From assembly GCA_030672465.1 (NCBI GenBank), contig DAOVGJ010000201.1, positions 1 to 5,206 on the forward strand: 5,206 nt of DNA. The letters run 5' to 3'. Under the pieces are notes generated by a model that did no database searches, was not told the DNA's origin, and worked only from the letters and a program-made list of their open reading frames with translations. The position numbers and the translations under genes are program-made. The stretch is from Pseudomonadota bacterium. Lineage in GTDB: Bacteria > Desulfobacterota > BSN033 > WVXP01 > G020346125. Within the stretch, counting starts at the first letter, position 1. Each line of letters starts with the position of its first letter. This document shows, one piece after another, positions 1 to 5,206 of this stretch.

Positions 1-417
1 AAGGGTGAATTTCCAGCCCATGATGCCCACTTCCATCGGCAATCGGCCAACCGCCCATAATGACCAACCGGTCAAGAAGGCAACCATCGTTCCCACACTG
101 GCCCCTGATCGCAAAAGGGCTGCCGCGATAGGCAAGCTTACATAAGGTCCCCCGGGGGCAAAACCACCCGCTACTGCGCCGATCATGATTCCCCGTATGC
201 CCGATTCAGCCCCTATCCATCTGGCCAAAATTTCATGGGGAATGAGAACCTGGGCCATACCCGCCACCGTGAACGCACATACCAAAAGGGGGAGGATTTG
301 GATCGTCATATTCCCCGCTGTTCTCAATCCAATAATATGCTGTCCTCCTCCCTTGAGGTAACCGACCAGGATTAAAATACCGGCAATGAGTCCCATGGTT
401 ATTGTTGGAAAAAGCAT
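1..417 (-). CDS. Predicted permease, short DUF318/ArsP_1-like form (C-terminus off the window)
   Basis: An open frame of 139 codons runs off the left edge without a stop. It is strongly hydrophobic, with likely membrane segments near residues 3-21, 38-60, 74-98 and 106-127. Residues 84-101 contain GGFAPGGPYVSLPIAAAL, followed by a WSLWAVGRLPMEVG stretch. I recognise this pattern from the small (about 160 residue) permeases related to DUF318/ArsP_1, so perhaps 20-30 residues are missing. The substrate is unknown; arsenic efflux should not be assumed. The start at 417 is preferred because AAGGGA (425-430) lies 7 bases upstream and the protein then begins directly with the first membrane helix. 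The frame stays open back to a TAG at 580-582, so a start at 531 (38 extra, lysine- and serine-rich residues) with a weaker ribosome site is possible. It is transcribed divergently from the argS block. Family call is fairly sure, function is not. Confidence 0.8.
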   Translation of the reverse strand, partial: MLFPTITMGLIAGILILVGYLKGGGQHIIGLRTAGNMTIQILPLLVCAFTVAGMAQVLIPHEILARWIGAESGIRGIMIGAVAGGFAPGGPYVSLPIAAALLRSGASVGTMVAFLTGWSLWAVGRLPMEVGIMGWKFTL

Positions 418-424
418 TTTGAAA

Positions 425-430
425 TCCCTT
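425..430 (-). promoter_or_regulatory. Ribosome binding site deciding the permease start
   Basis: On the minus strand AAGGGA (within GGAAGGGA) stands 7 bases before the ATG at 415-417. The competing in-frame ATG at 529-531 has only AAAAGG at 4 bases or AGAGG at 12 bases. This favours the shorter protein. Confidence 0.5.
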
Positions 431-686
431 CCGTTTTTTTCCGTTCTCTTCTCGGACAATCTCCCTTCAGCTCCATAACTTTCGCTGGAACCCTCTTGTT
501 TTTTAATGGAAGAGGTCTTTTTCAAGCCCATTTTGCCTTTTCGCCTCTTTGAATACCCCCATCTCTTGAGAGATTCATTCTAAGGGTTTGAGCGACAATA
601 AGAGAAAATATTTCCTATGGAGGAAAAAACCCTTTCGTGGTCGTCTATGGCCCGCATGACTCCGACGCGGAGCACCTTGATGCCAT

Positions 687-715
687 ATAATATCAGAGGC
701 TAACCGTATTCACAA
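687..715 (-). promoter_or_regulatory. Possible sigma70-type promoter for the permease
   Basis: On the minus strand TTGTGA (710-715) is followed after exactly 17 bases by TATTAT (687-692). The -10 matches the consensus at 5 of 6 positions and the -35 at 4 of 6. Transcription would begin near 680 and leave a leader of about 260 bases before the preferred permease start, or about 150 before the alternative start at 531. The long leader and weak -35 make this tentative. Confidence 0.35.
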
Positions 716-798
716 GAAAAATGAGAAAGGGATAACACCCTTGTCCCTTCGCTTCAATGCTTCGCGGTTTGTTGGCCAAATCCCCTTTCACTTACTGA

Positions 799-917
799 AA
801 AGAATTTTTGACCATTCTAAAGTTCGCTTCACTGCAAACTCAAAACTCGCCCCCCGGGCTCAAACATTGAGTTTGCGGCCGTTTCGCTTCACTAAGAATG
901 GTTGCCAAAAATTCTTT
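799..917. repeat. Nested imperfect palindrome of about 119 bp
   Basis: The outer arms are 799-818 (AAAGAATTTTTG then ACCATTCT) and 895-917 (AGAATGGT, three extra bases TGC, then CAAAAATTCTTT): 20 complementary pairs with one 3-base bulge. The inner arms are GCAAACTCAA (834-843) and TTGAGTTTGC (867-876), 10 perfect pairs around a 23-base centre containing CCCCCCGGG. Between outer and inner arms, on both sides, the same 11-mer TTCGCTTCACT occurs in direct orientation (823-833 and 883-893), so it cannot pair and would form an internal loop. The shape fits a small non-autonomous repeat (MITE or REP-like) or a structured RNA. It lacks a T-tract, so it is not an ordinary terminator, and I see no clear target-site duplication. 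Confidence 0.6.
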
Positions 918-930
918 AATGTTCGCTCAA

Positions 931-955
931 GGGAACCCGGCCAACAACCGGTCCC
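931..955 (+). repeat. Stem-loop, 8 bp with a 2-base bulge
   Basis: GGGA (931-934) pairs with TCCC (952-955) and CCGG (937-940) pairs with CCGG (948-951). A 7-base loop CCAACAA lies at 941-947 and AC at 935-936 is bulged. No T-tract follows, so it is not a terminator. It is the first of several short hairpins that continue to 1101. Confidence 0.45.
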
Positions 956-1027
956 GAAATTACCTCTGGGGTTCGGAGGTGGGGAAGACTTACCCTTTCC
1001 AGCATCCCAAGGGCTGATTTTCCCCTT

Positions 1028-1067
1028 CCGTTCGGCTGAGCCCCTCGGTCTGAGCTCAGGGTCGAAG
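1028..1067. repeat. Composite palindromic element resembling dispersed intergenic repeats
   Basis: CCGTTCGGCTGAGC (1028-1041) is followed by TGAGCTCAGGGTCGAAG (1051-1067), and the second part overlaps a perfect 10-base palindrome CTGAGCTCAG (1050-1059). From memory, many bacterial and metagenomic genomes carry dispersed intergenic repeats of the type CCTTCGACAAGCTCAGG...GAACGG. These two blocks look like variant halves of that unit in rearranged order. Copies elsewhere in the genome cannot be checked from one window. Confidence 0.4.
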
Positions 1068-1101
1068 ACTCACGGCGAAGCCTGCTTACCCTTGATGGGT
1101 A
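1061..1101 (+). repeat. Run of three small hairpins
   Basis: GTCGAAGAC (1061-1069) and GGCGAAGCC (1074-1082) are each 3-bp stems closed by the same GAA triloop. TACCC (1087-1091) and GGGTA (1097-1101) then form a 5-bp stem with loop TTGAT. Each is weak alone, but their regular spacing is notable. They may belong to the repeat element just upstream. Confidence 0.3.
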
Positions 1102-1177
1102 CCTCACTTCTCCACCAAATTACGCTCAGGGATAACGGTGTTCTCCAGGAACTCAGGAAGCTCCCGTTGGGCTGTCC

Positions 1178-1207
1178 TTGACAGTTCGCTTTTTACTCTG
1201 TTAGAAT
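1178..1207 (+). promoter_or_regulatory. Sigma70-type promoter for the hydrolase-argS block
   Basis: A perfect -35 hexamer TTGACA (1178-1183) is separated by 18 bases from TAGAAT (1202-1207), which matches the -10 consensus at 5 of 6 positions. Transcription would start near 1214, giving a leader of about 60 bases before the ATG at 1275. It is the only strong promoter-like sequence seen upstream of the plus-strand block and probably serves all four genes. Confidence 0.65.
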
Positions 1208-1259
1208 TTTCCGTCAAGAGCGGTTCATGAATGCGAAAAGCTGGCGAGGATGATACAAT

Positions 1260-1265
1260 AGGAGG
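1260..1265 (+). promoter_or_regulatory. Ribosome binding site that decides the hydrolase start
   Basis: A perfect AGGAGG abuts the in-frame ATG at 1266 (spacing zero, unusable) but lies 9 bases before the in-frame ATG at 1275. The functional start is therefore most likely 1275, which also gives the usual family N-terminus of a few residues before the first beta strand. Confidence 0.75.
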
Positions 1266-1274
1266 ATGCGGAAA

Positions 1275-2177
1275 ATGTTCAAGATCTGTGGGATTCAGAT
1301 GGCCTGCGTTGAGGACAAGCAAAAGAACCTTCAAAAAGCGGTGCGGCTTGCTGAACTGGCGGCCAAGAAAGGGGCAAAGATTATCGGCTTCCAGGAACTT
1401 TTCAACACCCATTGGTTCCCGAGGGAGATCGATCAGAGGAATTTCGACCTTGCAGAGCCCATGAACGGGCACTCCATCCAAATGATGCGGAAAGTAGCCA
1501 AGGAGAAACGAGCGGTTATCATTTGTCCCCTCTTTGAGGAGGGAATCGAAGGGGTTTATTATAACACCGCGGTGGTTATCAATGCCGATGGTAAGGTGCT
1601 GGGGGGGTACAGGAAGGTTCACATCCCCCAGATTCCCCTTTGGGAGGAGAAATCTTACTTCTCCTCAGGCGATAAGGGGTTCCCCGTATTCCATACCAAA
1701 TATGCCAAGATAGGCGTTCAAATTTGTTGGGACAATTTCTTTCCAGAAGGAACGAGGATACTGGCTCTCAAGGGGGCCCAGATCATTTTTGCTCCCACTG
1801 CTGCCGCCTTTGCTTCTCAACAGAAATGGGAAACCGTCATTAGGGCTCATGCCATTACCAATGGCCTCTTCATCTTTCGGGTAAATCGGGTGGGTAGCGA
1901 AGAGAAGCAGGATTTCTATGGGAAAAGTTTCTGCGTGACGCCGGAGGGGGAGCTTATCGATAAGCCCAGCGGGATGCAAGAGGGGATCGTTTTTGCCAAT
2001 ATCGATTTGAGGGAAATAGGCATGACTAGGAGGGAGTGGACCTTTCTCAGGGACAGACGGCCTGAGGTCTATTGGGAAGTGGCCGGTTTGAGTTGGCAAA
2101 AGGGGCGGAATGCCGCCAGAAAATCCGTCAATGCACGGAAAAGAAAGGGAGTCGCGAGAGAGAGCAAACGGAGATGA
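1275..2177 (+). CDS. aguB: Carbon-nitrogen hydrolase (nitrilase superfamily), N-carbamoylputrescine amidase-like
   Basis: This 300-residue protein shows the full nitrilase-superfamily catalytic set: Glu41 (FQELF), Lys114 (GYRKVHIPQ), Cys151 (VQICWDNFFPEG) and the conserved Glu125 of the EEKSYF segment. The ICWD..FPE block and an NRVG motif (residues 204-207) are closest, in my recollection, to N-carbamoylputrescine amidases (AguB). Those release ammonia and CO2 from N-carbamoylputrescine to give putrescine in the agmatine route. Related amidases acting on other carbamoyl or amide substrates look similar, so the symbol is provisional. No signal peptide; cytoplasmic. The length is near normal, but the last 26 residues (275-300) form a tail with 12 Lys/Arg. 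Its coding sequence runs into argS, sharing ATGA, so the two are probably translationally coupled. The minus-strand frames over this gene are shadows. Confidence 0.75.
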   Translation: MFKICGIQMACVEDKQKNLQKAVRLAELAAKKGAKIIGFQELFNTHWFPREIDQRNFDLAEPMNGHSIQMMRKVAKEKRAVIICPLFEEGIEGVYYNTAVVINADGKVLGGYRKVHIPQIPLWEEKSYFSSGDKGFPVFHTKYAKIGVQICWDNFFPEGTRILALKGAQIIFAPTAAAFASQQKWETVIRAHAITNGLFIFRVNRVGSEEKQDFYGKSFCVTPEGELIDKPSGMQEGIVFANIDLREIGMTRREWTFLRDRRPEVYWEVAGLSWQKGRNAARKSVNARKRKGVARESKRR

Positions 2178-3838
2178 AAAAGGCCCTAACGGAACTTATA
2201 AGCGATTCCATTCGCCGTTGTGTGGATAAGGGGTTGCTGAGGAGCAGGGAGACTCCTCCATTAATTCTCGAATCTCCAAAGGAGAAGTACCACGGCGATT
2301 ATGCCACCAACATCGCCTTGGTCATGACGGCCCGGGAGGGAAAGCCTCCCCGGGAAGTGGCCCGAATCATCGTGAGCCAATTAGAGGATGAAGATGGGGT
2401 CATCGAAAAAATGGAAATCGGCGGTCCGGGATTCATCAATTTCTATCTGAAGGAGAAGGTGTGGTACTCCGTCCTGGAGGAGATCGGGCGGAAGGGGGAG
2501 GACTTCGGCAAGGGGAAAATAGGGGAGGGTAGGCGGGTTCAGGTCGAGTTCATCAGCGCCAATCCAACGGGACCTTTGCACGTTGGGCACGGGAGGGGAG
2601 CGGCCATCGGCGATGCCCTGGCGAGAATTCTCGAGGCATGTGATTATCGAGTCTTTAAGGAATATTATATTAACGATGTTGGAAGCCAGATGAATATCTT
2701 GGGTCAATCAGTTTTCCTCCGCTATCTTCATGCACTGGGCAAGGAGGTCGAATTCCCCGATTATTGCTATCAAGGGGATTACATAGCGGAGATCGCTGAA
2801 AAAGCAATCAATGAAAGAGGGGAAGAATATCTCCATTATCCCCAGGAGGAGTCGATCCAATCAATAGCCTCTTTTGGCGCCAACGATATTTTACGGGGAA
2901 TCCAAGGGGATCTGGATCAATTCGGAGTCCATTTTGACGGGTGGTTTAGCGAGAAAGAACTCTATCGGGAAGAGAAAGTCCCAAGGGCCATTGAGGATCT
3001 GAAAAAAAAGGGACTCGTTTACGAAAAGGATGGGGCCTTATGGCTTAAGACCTCCCACTATGGAGATGAGAAGGATCGTGTTCTGGTAAAGGCCAATGGG
3101 GAAACGACCTATTTCGCATCCGATGTCGCTTACCATAAGGATAAATTGGATCGGGGGTTCGAGGTGCTGATCAACATCTGGGGTGCCGATCACCACGGAT
3201 ACGTTCCTCGGATGAAGGCCACCTTGATGGCAATGGGTAAGGATGAGGCTGTTTTGAAGATAGTCCTCGTCCAATTGGTGAGCCTAATGCGAGATGGAAA
3301 GCCTGTTGCCATGTCAACTCGGGCGGGGGAATTCACCACGTTGAGGAATGTCGTGGAGGAGGTTGGCCGGGATGCGGCAAGGTTCTTCTTCCTCATGAGG
3401 CGACCCGACAGCCAGCTCGATTTCGACCTGGAGTTGGCCAAGAGACAGAGTGCTGAAAATCCCGTATACTATGTCCAGTATGCCCATGCCCGAATATGCA
3501 GCATTTTCAGGGAGGCCCTGAACAAGGGGATCGTTTTGCCGCGATTCAAGGATATCGATCTCCATCTGCTCAATCTTCCGGAGGAATTGGACCTCCTGAA
3601 ACACCTTACGGCATACCCCGAGGTCGTCGAGGCAAGTGCCATCACCCTGGAGCCGCATCGAATCCCCTTCTACCTGATGGAGCTATCCAGTTTATTCCAT
3701 AGCTATTATAATAAATACCGCGTGATTTCATCCGAGGTAGAGCTAACCCAGGCGCGCCTGCTTTTGGTTGGTGCGATTAAGGGGATCATCAAGAGCGCTC
3801 TCGATGTATTGGGGATTTCGGCGCCTGAAAAGATGTGA
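2174..3838 (+). CDS. argS: Arginine--tRNA ligase (arginyl-tRNA synthetase)
   Basis: The enzyme charges tRNA-Arg with arginine using ATP in the cytoplasm; it is a class I synthetase. The 554 residues match the usual bacterial length. The N-terminal additional domain (about 1-90) includes KYHGDYATNIAL. The catalytic domain carries the HIGH signature as HVGH (136-139, in ANPTGPLHVGHGRG), WGADHHGYVPRMKA (336-349), and MSTRAG (380-385) where other class I enzymes have KMSKS, as is normal for most ArgRS. The DALR anticodon-binding domain spans about 433-554, from YVQYAHARICSI to the end at LGISAPEKM. The frame is open upstream to 2072, but the start at 2174 is chosen because it gives the family N-terminus and the ATGA overlap with the hydrolase stop. 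Its ribosome site is weak (GAGAGAGAG at 9 bases), consistent with coupled translation. Confidence 0.97.
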   Translation: MKKALTELISDSIRRCVDKGLLRSRETPPLILESPKEKYHGDYATNIALVMTAREGKPPREVARIIVSQLEDEDGVIEKMEIGGPGFINFYLKEKVWYSVLEEIGRKGEDFGKGKIGEGRRVQVEFISANPTGPLHVGHGRGAAIGDALARILEACDYRVFKEYYINDVGSQMNILGQSVFLRYLHALGKEVEFPDYCYQGDYIAEIAEKAINERGEEYLHYPQEESIQSIASFGANDILRGIQGDLDQFGVHFDGWFSEKELYREEKVPRAIEDLKKKGLVYEKDGALWLKTSHYGDEKDRVLVKANGETTYFASDVAYHKDKLDRGFEVLINIWGADHHGYVPRMKATLMAMGKDEAVLKIVLVQLVSLMRDGKPVAMSTRAGEFTTLRNVVEEVGRDAARFFFLMRRPDSQLDFDLELAKRQSAENPVYYVQYAHARICSIFREALNKGIVLPRFKDIDLHLLNLPEELDLLKHLTAYPEVVEASAITLEPHRIPFYLMELSSLFHSYYNKYRVISSEVELTQARLLLVGAIKGIIKSALDVLGISAPEKM

Positions 3839-3874
3839 TCCTCGGGATGGAAAACAACAAGGGATTATGAGGGG

Positions 3875-4552
3875 ATGAATAAGGAGAAAGGTCGCGTTAC
3901 CCGAATGAGGCTGGGCCGCGTGCTTTTGAGCTACGGCATCGTTTTTTTCATCGGTCTATGGGTGGGATATGAGTTCGCGTCCACTCGAAAGGCAGCCCCA
4001 CCCGAAAGCAAGGAGATGGTGGACTCGATCGCCCGGGTGGGAAATGAGGGCCAGGGAAAAGGAAAAAGATCAGAAGGGGATGAAGAGGCAAAGGGGAAAT
4101 CCTCCTTTGAGGGGGAAGTGGCTCAAAGGGATGATTTATCCCTCACCTTTTACGAAACACTCTTGAAGAAAGAGCCATTCCCGGTGATGCGAAATAAGGG
4201 AAGGGGCTCCAAGGAGACCCAGGCCATAACTGGCCCGAAGAAAAGGGAGAGCCTTTCAAAGGGGGACAGACCATCCAAAAGGGCCCGTTCAGGGGATGCT
4301 CCTTTTACCATCCAGGTGGGTTCCTTTGCCCATAAGAAACAAGCGGAGGATTTAACACAATACTTAAGAGGGAAAGGTTATCCAGCCTACCTTACAAGTC
4401 AGGTCATCTCGGGAATGGGGAGGATGTATCAAGTTAGGATTGGCCATTATCGGACTGTGGATGAGGCGAAAAGGGAAGCCAAAAGCATCGGCGAAAGGGA
4501 GAAGTTGCCAACCTATATTCCTCCATCTATTCCTCCATCGCTCGATCAATAG
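3875..4552 (+). CDS. Membrane-anchored SPOR-domain protein
   Basis: The protein has 225 residues. A short basic N-terminus is followed by one membrane helix (about 14-35), so the rest should lie in the periplasm. Residues 36-141 are a low-complexity, charged linker rich in Lys, Gly, Glu and Ser, interrupted by LTFYETL (90-96), which I recall as a conserved motif of SPOR proteins next to argS in deltaproteobacteria. The C-terminal SPOR domain (about 142-218) starts with PFTIQVGSFAHKKQAEDL and contains MYQVRIGHYRTVDEAKREA. SPOR domains bind peptidoglycan stripped of stem peptides at division sites, so a role in septation or envelope remodelling is inferred; this is not a proven FtsN. GAGGGG abuts the start and AAGGGA lies 10 bases away; an alternative ATG at 3905 would shorten it by 10 residues. 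It follows argS by 36 bases. Confidence 0.85.
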   Translation: MNKEKGRVTRMRLGRVLLSYGIVFFIGLWVGYEFASTRKAAPPESKEMVDSIARVGNEGQGKGKRSEGDEEAKGKSSFEGEVAQRDDLSLTFYETLLKKEPFPVMRNKGRGSKETQAITGPKKRESLSKGDRPSKRARSGDAPFTIQVGSFAHKKQAEDLTQYLRGKGYPAYLTSQVISGMGRMYQVRIGHYRTVDEAKREAKSIGEREKLPTYIPPSIPPSLDQ

Positions 4553-4588
4553 GGAAAGGGGGAAGTCTTCATCGCAATAGGAATCCAC

Positions 4589-4594
4589 GGGGGA
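4589..4594 (+). promoter_or_regulatory. Ribosome binding site of lepB
   Basis: GGGGGA lies 7 bases before the ATG at 4602, supporting that start. The preceding 49-base gap contains no terminator or promoter that I can see. Confidence 0.5.
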
Positions 4595-4601
4595 TAAAAC
4601 C

Positions 4602-5206
4602 ATGGGGAAAAAGACACCGACGGGAAAGGCCAGCAAGAAGGGGACGGTTCGCGAGTATGCCGAGGCCTTTATTATCGCTTTTGTCATTGCCATGTTAATC
4701 AGGACCTTTTTGGTTCAAGCCTTTAAAATCCCGTCAAGCTCCATGGAGCCCACCCTTTTGGTGGGCGATCATATCCTGGTCAGTAAGTTCATCTATGGCA
4801 TCCGGATTCCCTATATCGGTAAAAAATTCCTGACATTTCATAAACCGAATAGGGGCGATATCATCGTTTTCGTCTATCCAGAAGACCCCAAGAAGGATTT
4901 CATAAAAAGGGTGATCGCGAGGGGGGGGGAGGAGGTACAGATCAAGAATAGGAAGATATTCATCAATGGGAGGGAAATCGAGGATCTATGGGGAGTTTAC
5001 AGGGAAAGGGATGGACCCCTCGTCCCGAGCCATTTCCGGCCGGGGGATAATTATGGACCCAGAATCGTCCCCCCCAACTCCCTTTTCGTTATGGGGGATA
5101 ACCGAGATAATAGCCAAGACAGTCGGTATTGGGGGTTCGTCGATTTATCGGCAGTAAAGGGGAAGGCCTTTATCATCTACTTCTCCTATAATAAGAGGAC
5201 CACAAA
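4602..5206 (+). CDS. lepB: Signal peptidase I (3' end off the window)
   Basis: The first 201 codons are present. This membrane serine protease (family S26) cleaves signal peptides from secreted proteins on the outer face of the inner membrane. A basic N-terminus (1-18) leads into one membrane helix (about 19-40). Box B is IPSSSMEPTL, with catalytic Ser47 directly before Met48. PNRGDIIVF and DFIKRVIA follow; Lys102 is the general base. Box E is GDNRDNSQDSRYWG (165-178). Only the last few residues (FIIYFSYNKR...) are cut off by the edge, since typical short LepB proteins end within about 5-20 residues of this point. A run of nine G (4921-4929) lies in the codons for the Arg-Gly-Gly of VIARGGEEVQI; the frame is intact across it. 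Likely co-transcribed with the SPOR gene. Confidence 0.96.
   Translation, partial: MGKKTPTGKASKKGTVREYAEAFIIAFVIAMLIRTFLVQAFKIPSSSMEPTLLVGDHILVSKFIYGIRIPYIGKKFLTFHKPNRGDIIVFVYPEDPKKDFIKRVIARGGEEVQIKNRKIFINGREIEDLWGVYRERDGPLVPSHFRPGDNYGPRIVPPNSLFVMGDNRDNSQDSRYWGFVDLSAVKGKAFIIYFSYNKRTT

Larger units (their letters stand above)
418..1274. other. Intergenic region between divergent transcription units, repeat-rich, no convincing gene
   Basis: This stretch separates the permease from the hydrolase-argS block. The left third (418-690) would be the permease leader or, if the 531 start is used, partly its N-terminus. The middle (about 727-1101) holds short inverted repeats, a nested palindrome and a repeat-like element. 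The right end carries the promoter and ribosome site for the plus-strand block. A plus-strand frame is open from a TTG at 741 to 1181, but it has no ribosome site, no recognisable domain and runs straight through both arms of the palindrome, so I do not call it a gene. A minus-strand frame at 916-1107 is likewise unconvincing. Confidence 0.6.

Noticed and set aside
580..657. Minus-strand 25-codon open frame (ATG at 655-657, TAG at 580-582) in the same frame as the permease
   Set aside because: It could be a leader peptide, but the only support is a GGAG 2 bases from the ATG; too short and too weak to call.
727..749. Inverted repeat AAGGGA...TCCCTT considered as a terminator
   Set aside because: No T-tract on the plus strand and only a broken one (TCTCATTTTTC) on the minus strand; no upstream gene on the minus strand would need it.
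931..1101. 6S RNA, SRP RNA, RNase P RNA, tmRNA or a riboswitch
   Set aside because: None of the signature sequences of these RNAs was found on either strand; 6S has no fixed sequence, so a covariance search would be needed to exclude it fully.
916..1107. Minus-strand 63-codon open frame in the gap
   Set aside because: No ribosome site, no recognisable domain, and it lies over hairpins and the repeat element; it looks like a by-product of GC-rich repeats.
729..1136. GGGATAAC at 729-736 and again at 1129-1136, exactly 400 bases apart, as possible element ends
   Set aside because: An 8-base match in a region this long is expected by chance, and the flanks do not extend the similarity.
1104..1622. 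Minus-strand 172-codon open frame
   Set aside because: It overlaps the start of the well-supported hydrolase gene and has no domain; a shadow frame.
2072..2173. Upstream extension of argS by 34 codons
   Set aside because: The extra residues lie over the hydrolase 3' end, match no synthetase N-terminus, and the start at 2174 gives the standard length and ATGA junction.
3308..3334. Missing KMSKS motif in ArgS as a sign of a defective enzyme
   Set aside because: Most bacterial arginyl-tRNA synthetases have this MSTRAG-type replacement; it is normal for the family.

Overview
The window is mostly ordinary bacterial chromosome: one gene on the minus strand, a long non-coding gap, and a compact four-gene block on the plus strand. 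The order nitrilase-family hydrolase, argS, SPOR-domain protein with an LTFYETL motif, lepB, together with moderate GC and strongly purine-biased coding strands, suggests a Desulfobacterota (former Deltaproteobacteria) genome. This placement is inferred from gene content and remembered gene order; no search was run.

Layout. Positions 1-417 (minus) hold most of a short DUF318/ArsP_1-type membrane permease whose C-terminus lies off the left edge. Positions 418-1274 have no convincing gene. They contain a possible leader and promoter for the permease, a nested imperfect palindrome (799-917), a series of short stem-loops (931-1101), a composite palindromic sequence (1028-1067) resembling widely dispersed intergenic repeats, and a good sigma70-type promoter (1178-1207) facing right. 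From 1275 the plus strand is packed: a carbon-nitrogen hydrolase resembling N-carbamoylputrescine amidase (1275-2177), arginyl-tRNA synthetase joined to it by an ATGA overlap (2174-3838), a membrane-anchored SPOR protein (3875-4552) and the first 201 codons of signal peptidase I (4602 to the right edge). Gaps inside the block are 36 and 49 bases with no visible terminator, so one transcript is likely.

How the genes fit together. The hydrolase belongs to a family that includes the last step of the agmatine route from arginine to putrescine, and ArgS uses arginine for protein synthesis, so the pair shares an arginine theme, although the hydrolase substrate is not proven. The SPOR protein (envelope/division) and LepB (removal of signal peptides) are both envelope functions. 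No defence system, CRISPR array, phage, toxin pair or intact mobile element is visible. The least explained sequence is the intergenic region at about 727-1101. It looks like dispersed repeat or structured-RNA material rather than a protein gene, and a new system is not claimed.
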